Below, one piece after another: positions 6,806 to 7,655 of a DNA stretch of 7,655 bases; the stretch's first letter is position 1, and every line of letters begins with the position of its first letter. The position numbers and the translations under genes are program-made. The notes under the pieces were generated by a model. It was not told the DNA's origin. It ran no database searches and saw nothing but the letters and a program-made list of their open reading frames with translations. Source of the DNA: Pseudomonadota bacterium (GTDB taxonomy: Bacteria > Pseudomonadota > Alphaproteobacteria > Rhizobiales > Xanthobacteraceae); assembly GCA_023423415.1 (NCBI GenBank), contig JAFAFP010000220.1, positions 1 through 7,655 of the forward strand, in the 5' to 3' direction.

Positions 6806-6911
6806 AGGAATGGCCTCGTTTTGGCTGCCTCAGATCGAGAATCCCTCCGTTGGATCGTAGAGACCAGCGGCGGCGTTTCTGGTTAGCAGCACGTCATTAC
6901 AGGCCGTTCCT
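6806..6911 (+). promoter_or_regulatory. Structured leader RNA of the TerC gene, candidate riboswitch
   Basis: AGGAAUGGCCU (6806-6816) pairs with AGGCCGUUCCU (6901-6911) over 11 contiguous positions, ten Watson-Crick and one U-G, closing a domain of about 106 nt. Inside, GCUGC (6824-6828) can pair with GCAGC (6886-6890), and CCGUUGG (6847-6853) can pair with CCAGCGG (6864-6870); an alternative inner hairpin is ACCAG/CUGGU at 6863-6883. The 5' half of the closing helix can instead form a GCAA-tetraloop hairpin (6798-6811). The 3' half can instead form a hairpin over the ribosome binding site. TerC-family genes are often preceded by metal-sensing leaders, and I recall a 'terC RNA' motif described for alphaproteobacteria; membership was not tested. 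The yybP-ykoY core signature is not evident. Ligand and direction of control are inferred only. Confidence 0.6.
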
Positions 6912-6936
6912 CAACCTAAGACGAGGAGTCCGGCTT
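6901..6936 (+). promoter_or_regulatory. Hairpin sequestering the TerC Shine-Dalgarno and reaching the start codon
   Basis: UUCCUC (6907-6912) pairs with GAGGAG (6923-6928), which is the Shine-Dalgarno sequence, around a 10-nt loop. After a 2-nt bulge (6929-6930) the helix continues as GCCG (6903-6906) with CGGC (6931-6934), a G-U pair (6902/6935) and an A-U pair (6901/6936), the last touching the first base of the UUG start. That is 12 pairs, two of them G-U. All of strand 6901-6911 is also needed for the long-range helix with 6806-6816, so the two folds exclude each other: this one is the presumed OFF state. Confidence 0.65.
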
Positions 6937-7604
6937 TGTTTGAACTCATAACACCCCAAGTCCTCAGCGCGTTCTTCCAGGTCATCATGATCGACCTGGT
7001 GCTCGCCGGCGACAATGCGATCGTCATCGGCCTTGCCGCCGCAGGCCTTCCCGCCAATCAGCGCACCAAGGTGATCCTGATCGGTATCGCCGCCGCGACC
7101 GGTTTGCGTATCGTTTTTGCCCTGCTGACAACACAACTCCTGCAAATCGTTGGCCTGCTGTTGGCCGGCGGCCTGCTGCTGCTGTGGGTCTGCTGGAAGA
7201 TGTGGCGCGAACTGCGGACGCCGCACGAGCATCACATCGAAGCGGCCGAAGCGCTGACAGATGAAGACCTCAATGCCGACGGCACGATCGCCTCGAAGGC
7301 GCCGCGCAAGACCTTCGCACAGGCCGCGTGGCAGATCGTCATCGCCGACGTGTCGATGTCGCTCGATAACGTGCTCGCGGTTGCAGGCGCCGCGCGCGAC
7401 CATCCGTATGTGCTGATCTTCGGTCTTGTGCTGTCGATTGCGCTGATGGGCATCGCCGCGAGCTTCATCGCCAAGCTGCTCCAGAATCACCGCTGGATCG
7501 CCTATGTCGGCCTGGCCGTCATCCTCTACGTCGCTCTCGACATGATCTATCGCGGCTTCTACGAGGTGCTCCCGGTTGTCACAGCCTATGTGAACGGGGC
7601 CTGA
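6936..7604 (+). CDS. TerC family integral membrane protein (YjbE/Alx-type, putative metal-ion exporter)
   Basis: Inner-membrane protein of the TerC/Alx group. Characterised relatives are linked to tellurite resistance and to manganese export or homeostasis. The 222-residue product has the two internally repeated family motifs: IDLVLAGDNAIVIG (D20, D26, N27) and ADVSMSLDNVLAVAG (D138, D144, N145). These are the acidic membrane residues thought to handle the cation. There are about six or seven hydrophobic segments with a hydrophilic, acidic and His-containing loop (about residues 88-125, including HEHH) between the halves. The length fits the short, core-domain-only branch. The start codon is TTG: it has GAGGAG at 6923-6928 with a 7-nt spacer, and the next in-frame ATG (M18) would cut into the first metal motif. 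The leader carries the proposed switch at 6806-6936. The gene may be monocistronic; only 51 nt follow the stop, and no clear terminator is visible in them. Confidence 0.9.
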   Translation: MFELITPQVLSAFFQVIMIDLVLAGDNAIVIGLAAAGLPANQRTKVILIGIAAATGLRIVFALLTTQLLQIVGLLLAGGLLLLWVCWKMWRELRTPHEHHIEAAEALTDEDLNADGTIASKAPRKTFAQAAWQIVIADVSMSLDNVLAVAGAARDHPYVLIFGLVLSIALMGIAASFIAKLLQNHRWIAYVGLAVILYVALDMIYRGFYEVLPVVTAYVNGA

Positions 7605-7655
7605 CGGCCAGCGTCACCTCGATCCTGGACTGAAAAAGACGTGCAGGGCCCCAGG

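Noticed and set aside
6806..6911. Classic yybP-ykoY manganese riboswitch
   Set aside because: Gene context fits, but I do not find the GGGGAGUAGC-like 5' loop next to the closing stem. The 3' part (GGUUAGCAGC) only loosely resembles the known UUUAGCAAGACC segment. I kept the call at 'candidate riboswitch' and did not name this class.
7598..7609. GGCC-TGAC-GGCC hairpin over the TerC stop codon as a terminator
   Set aside because: Four-base stem overlapping the coding end, with no T run after it.

Overview
The window reads as chromosomal DNA of an alphaproteobacterium, most likely of the Bradyrhizobium/Rhodopseudomonas/Afipia group. This is inferred from the high-GC codon use, the FixL/FixJ-like two-component proteins and the overall style of the gene products. 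No rRNA, tRNA, mobile element, CRISPR array or phage gene is visible, and the coding density is high. Every gap between genes is under 300 bases.

Layout, left to right. Positions 1-62 are the upstream edge and hold only the leader and ribosome binding site of the first gene. A two-gene cluster (63-1436 and 1438-2031, +) encodes the alpha and beta subunits of a Rieske non-heme iron ring-hydroxylating oxygenase of the benzoate-dioxygenase type. A perfect 8-bp hairpin (2047-2068) separates it from a convergent gene (2084-3691, -) for an HpaB-family FAD-dependent aromatic hydroxylase. Across a 218-bp divergent intergenic region lies a two-component system (3910-5601 and 5621-6241, +): a histidine kinase with a multi-pass MASE1-like membrane sensor and a FixL-like kinase core, followed by a FixJ-like response regulator. 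Next come a 110-residue membrane protein of unknown function (6399-6731, +) and a TerC-family membrane protein (6936-7604, +).

How the parts may work together. Both oxygenases act on aromatic compounds, one by dihydroxylating or hydroxylating a ring and the other by ortho-hydroxylating a phenol. Neither has its electron-supplying partner (ferredoxin/reductase, or flavin reductase) in view, so these must be encoded outside the window or shared. The two-component system shares its upstream region with the HpaB-family gene and is a reasonable candidate regulator of it, but nothing here proves this. The target and signal are unknown.

The most striking non-coding signal is the leader of the TerC gene. 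An 11-bp long-range helix (6806-6816 with 6901-6911) closes a roughly 106-nt domain. The same 3' strand can instead form a hairpin that buries the Shine-Dalgarno sequence and reaches the first base of a UUG start codon. Two mutually exclusive folds of this kind are the hallmark of a translational riboswitch, and TerC relatives are known to be controlled by metal-responsive leader RNAs. The internal sequence does not obviously match the classic yybP-ykoY manganese riboswitch.
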